The notes under the pieces were generated by a model. It was not told the origin of the DNA. It did not search any database and saw only the letters and a list, made by a program, of their open reading frames with translations. Positions 63,816 to 64,000 of a stretch of DNA of 64,000 bases are shown in pieces. This stretch comes from Microlunatus sp. Gsoil 973. GTDB lineage: Bacteria; Actinomycetota; Actinomycetes; Propionibacteriales; Propionibacteriaceae. The stretch lies in contig NZ_CP046122.1 in NCBI RefSeq assembly GCF_009707365.1, positions 1,426,001 to 1,490,000 on the forward strand, in the 5' to 3' direction. The stretch's first letter is position 1, and each line of letters opens with the position of its first letter. Both the position numbers and the translations under genes were made by a program.

Positions 63816-64000
63816 TCAGAACAGCGGGAGCGCGTTTTGCAGCCGACTGCCCGCGATGTTGGTCAGACGGAACGACACCATGATCAGCAAGACCGGCCGG
63901 CCAGCCGTCCGAACACCACTGGCCATGATCAACTCTCGGCAGCGGCGCCGCAGCTCGTCCGGATCACGGGTTGCCGCCGGCAGGCCGAGATCGATGCTCC
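63816..64000 (-). CDS. 3' end of an unidentified gene running off the window
   Basis: Minus-strand frame open to the edge, reading SIDLGLPAATRDPDELRRRC, RELIMASGVRTAGRPVLLIM and VSFRLTNIAGSRLQNALPLF before the stop at 63816. Good coding character. Family not recognised from this 60-residue C-terminus. Confidence 0.5.
   Translation of the reverse strand, partial: SIDLGLPAATRDPDELRRRCRELIMASGVRTAGRPVLLIMVSFRLTNIAGSRLQNALPLF

Overview
The window is high-GC (about 65 percent by eye) actinobacterial chromosome. GTG starts are common, and mycothiol-type DinB/maleylpyruvate-isomerase enzymes, an ANTAR-domain protein, dodecin, DUF4232 and NarL-type two-component pairs are present. The gene set would fit a soil or plant-associated Propionibacteriales member such as Microlunatus, but the genus is inference. 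I saw no rRNA, tRNA, CRISPR array or prophage.

Layout. 0.1-6.8 kb: MerR regulator, three aminoglycoside/macrolide phosphotransferase-fold genes (one frameshifted), a DHFR-like reductase, a membrane protein and a histidine phosphatase. 6.8-16.9 kb: a broken DinB-type gene, an enolase-superfamily sugar-acid dehydratase, a DinB/MarR divergent pair, a DUF4232 protein, SDR and NmrA-type oxidoreductases, a MarR remnant and two more phosphotransferases. 17.0-22.8 kb: a minus-strand sugar-uptake/catabolism cluster (mannonate-dehydratase-like protein, phytanoyl-CoA-dioxygenase-like protein, solute-binding lipoprotein, permease), interrupted by an IS481-family element and beheaded by a deletion that fused a BAAT-type hydrolase N-terminus to the permease C-terminus. 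23-33 kb: GAF-ANTAR protein, two membrane proteins, a two-component system, SDR and zinc alcohol dehydrogenase, and a large LuxR-type ATPase regulator. 33.1-33.65 kb: a noncoding array of 19-bp units. 34-42 kb: second two-component system, cytoplasmic GH29 fucosidase, membrane proteins and a frameshifted M20 amidohydrolase. 42-64 kb: TetR/SnoaL and MarR/SnoaL pairs, a two-gene sugar isomerase/dehydrogenase operon, acetyltransferases, VOC proteins, an HU protein, dodecin, peptidase-E-like and DHFR-like proteins, and two identical 1,329-bp IS3-family elements in opposite orientation, 13.7 kb apart.

The region reads as a flexible accessory segment. Single-gene tailoring or detoxification enzymes sit beside their own regulators with visible palindromic operators, and there are many remnants (PPOX, MarR, GNAT, IS30, ABC ATPase, YjbR). 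Eight breaks in seven genes are each repaired by adding one base, most of them in or beside short G/C runs; this suggests either consensus errors in a long-read assembly or genuine recent decay. The clearest unexplained features are the 19-bp array at 33.2 kb, the in-frame hydrolase-permease chimera at 22.3 kb, and a roughly tenfold excess of the palindrome TGATCA.
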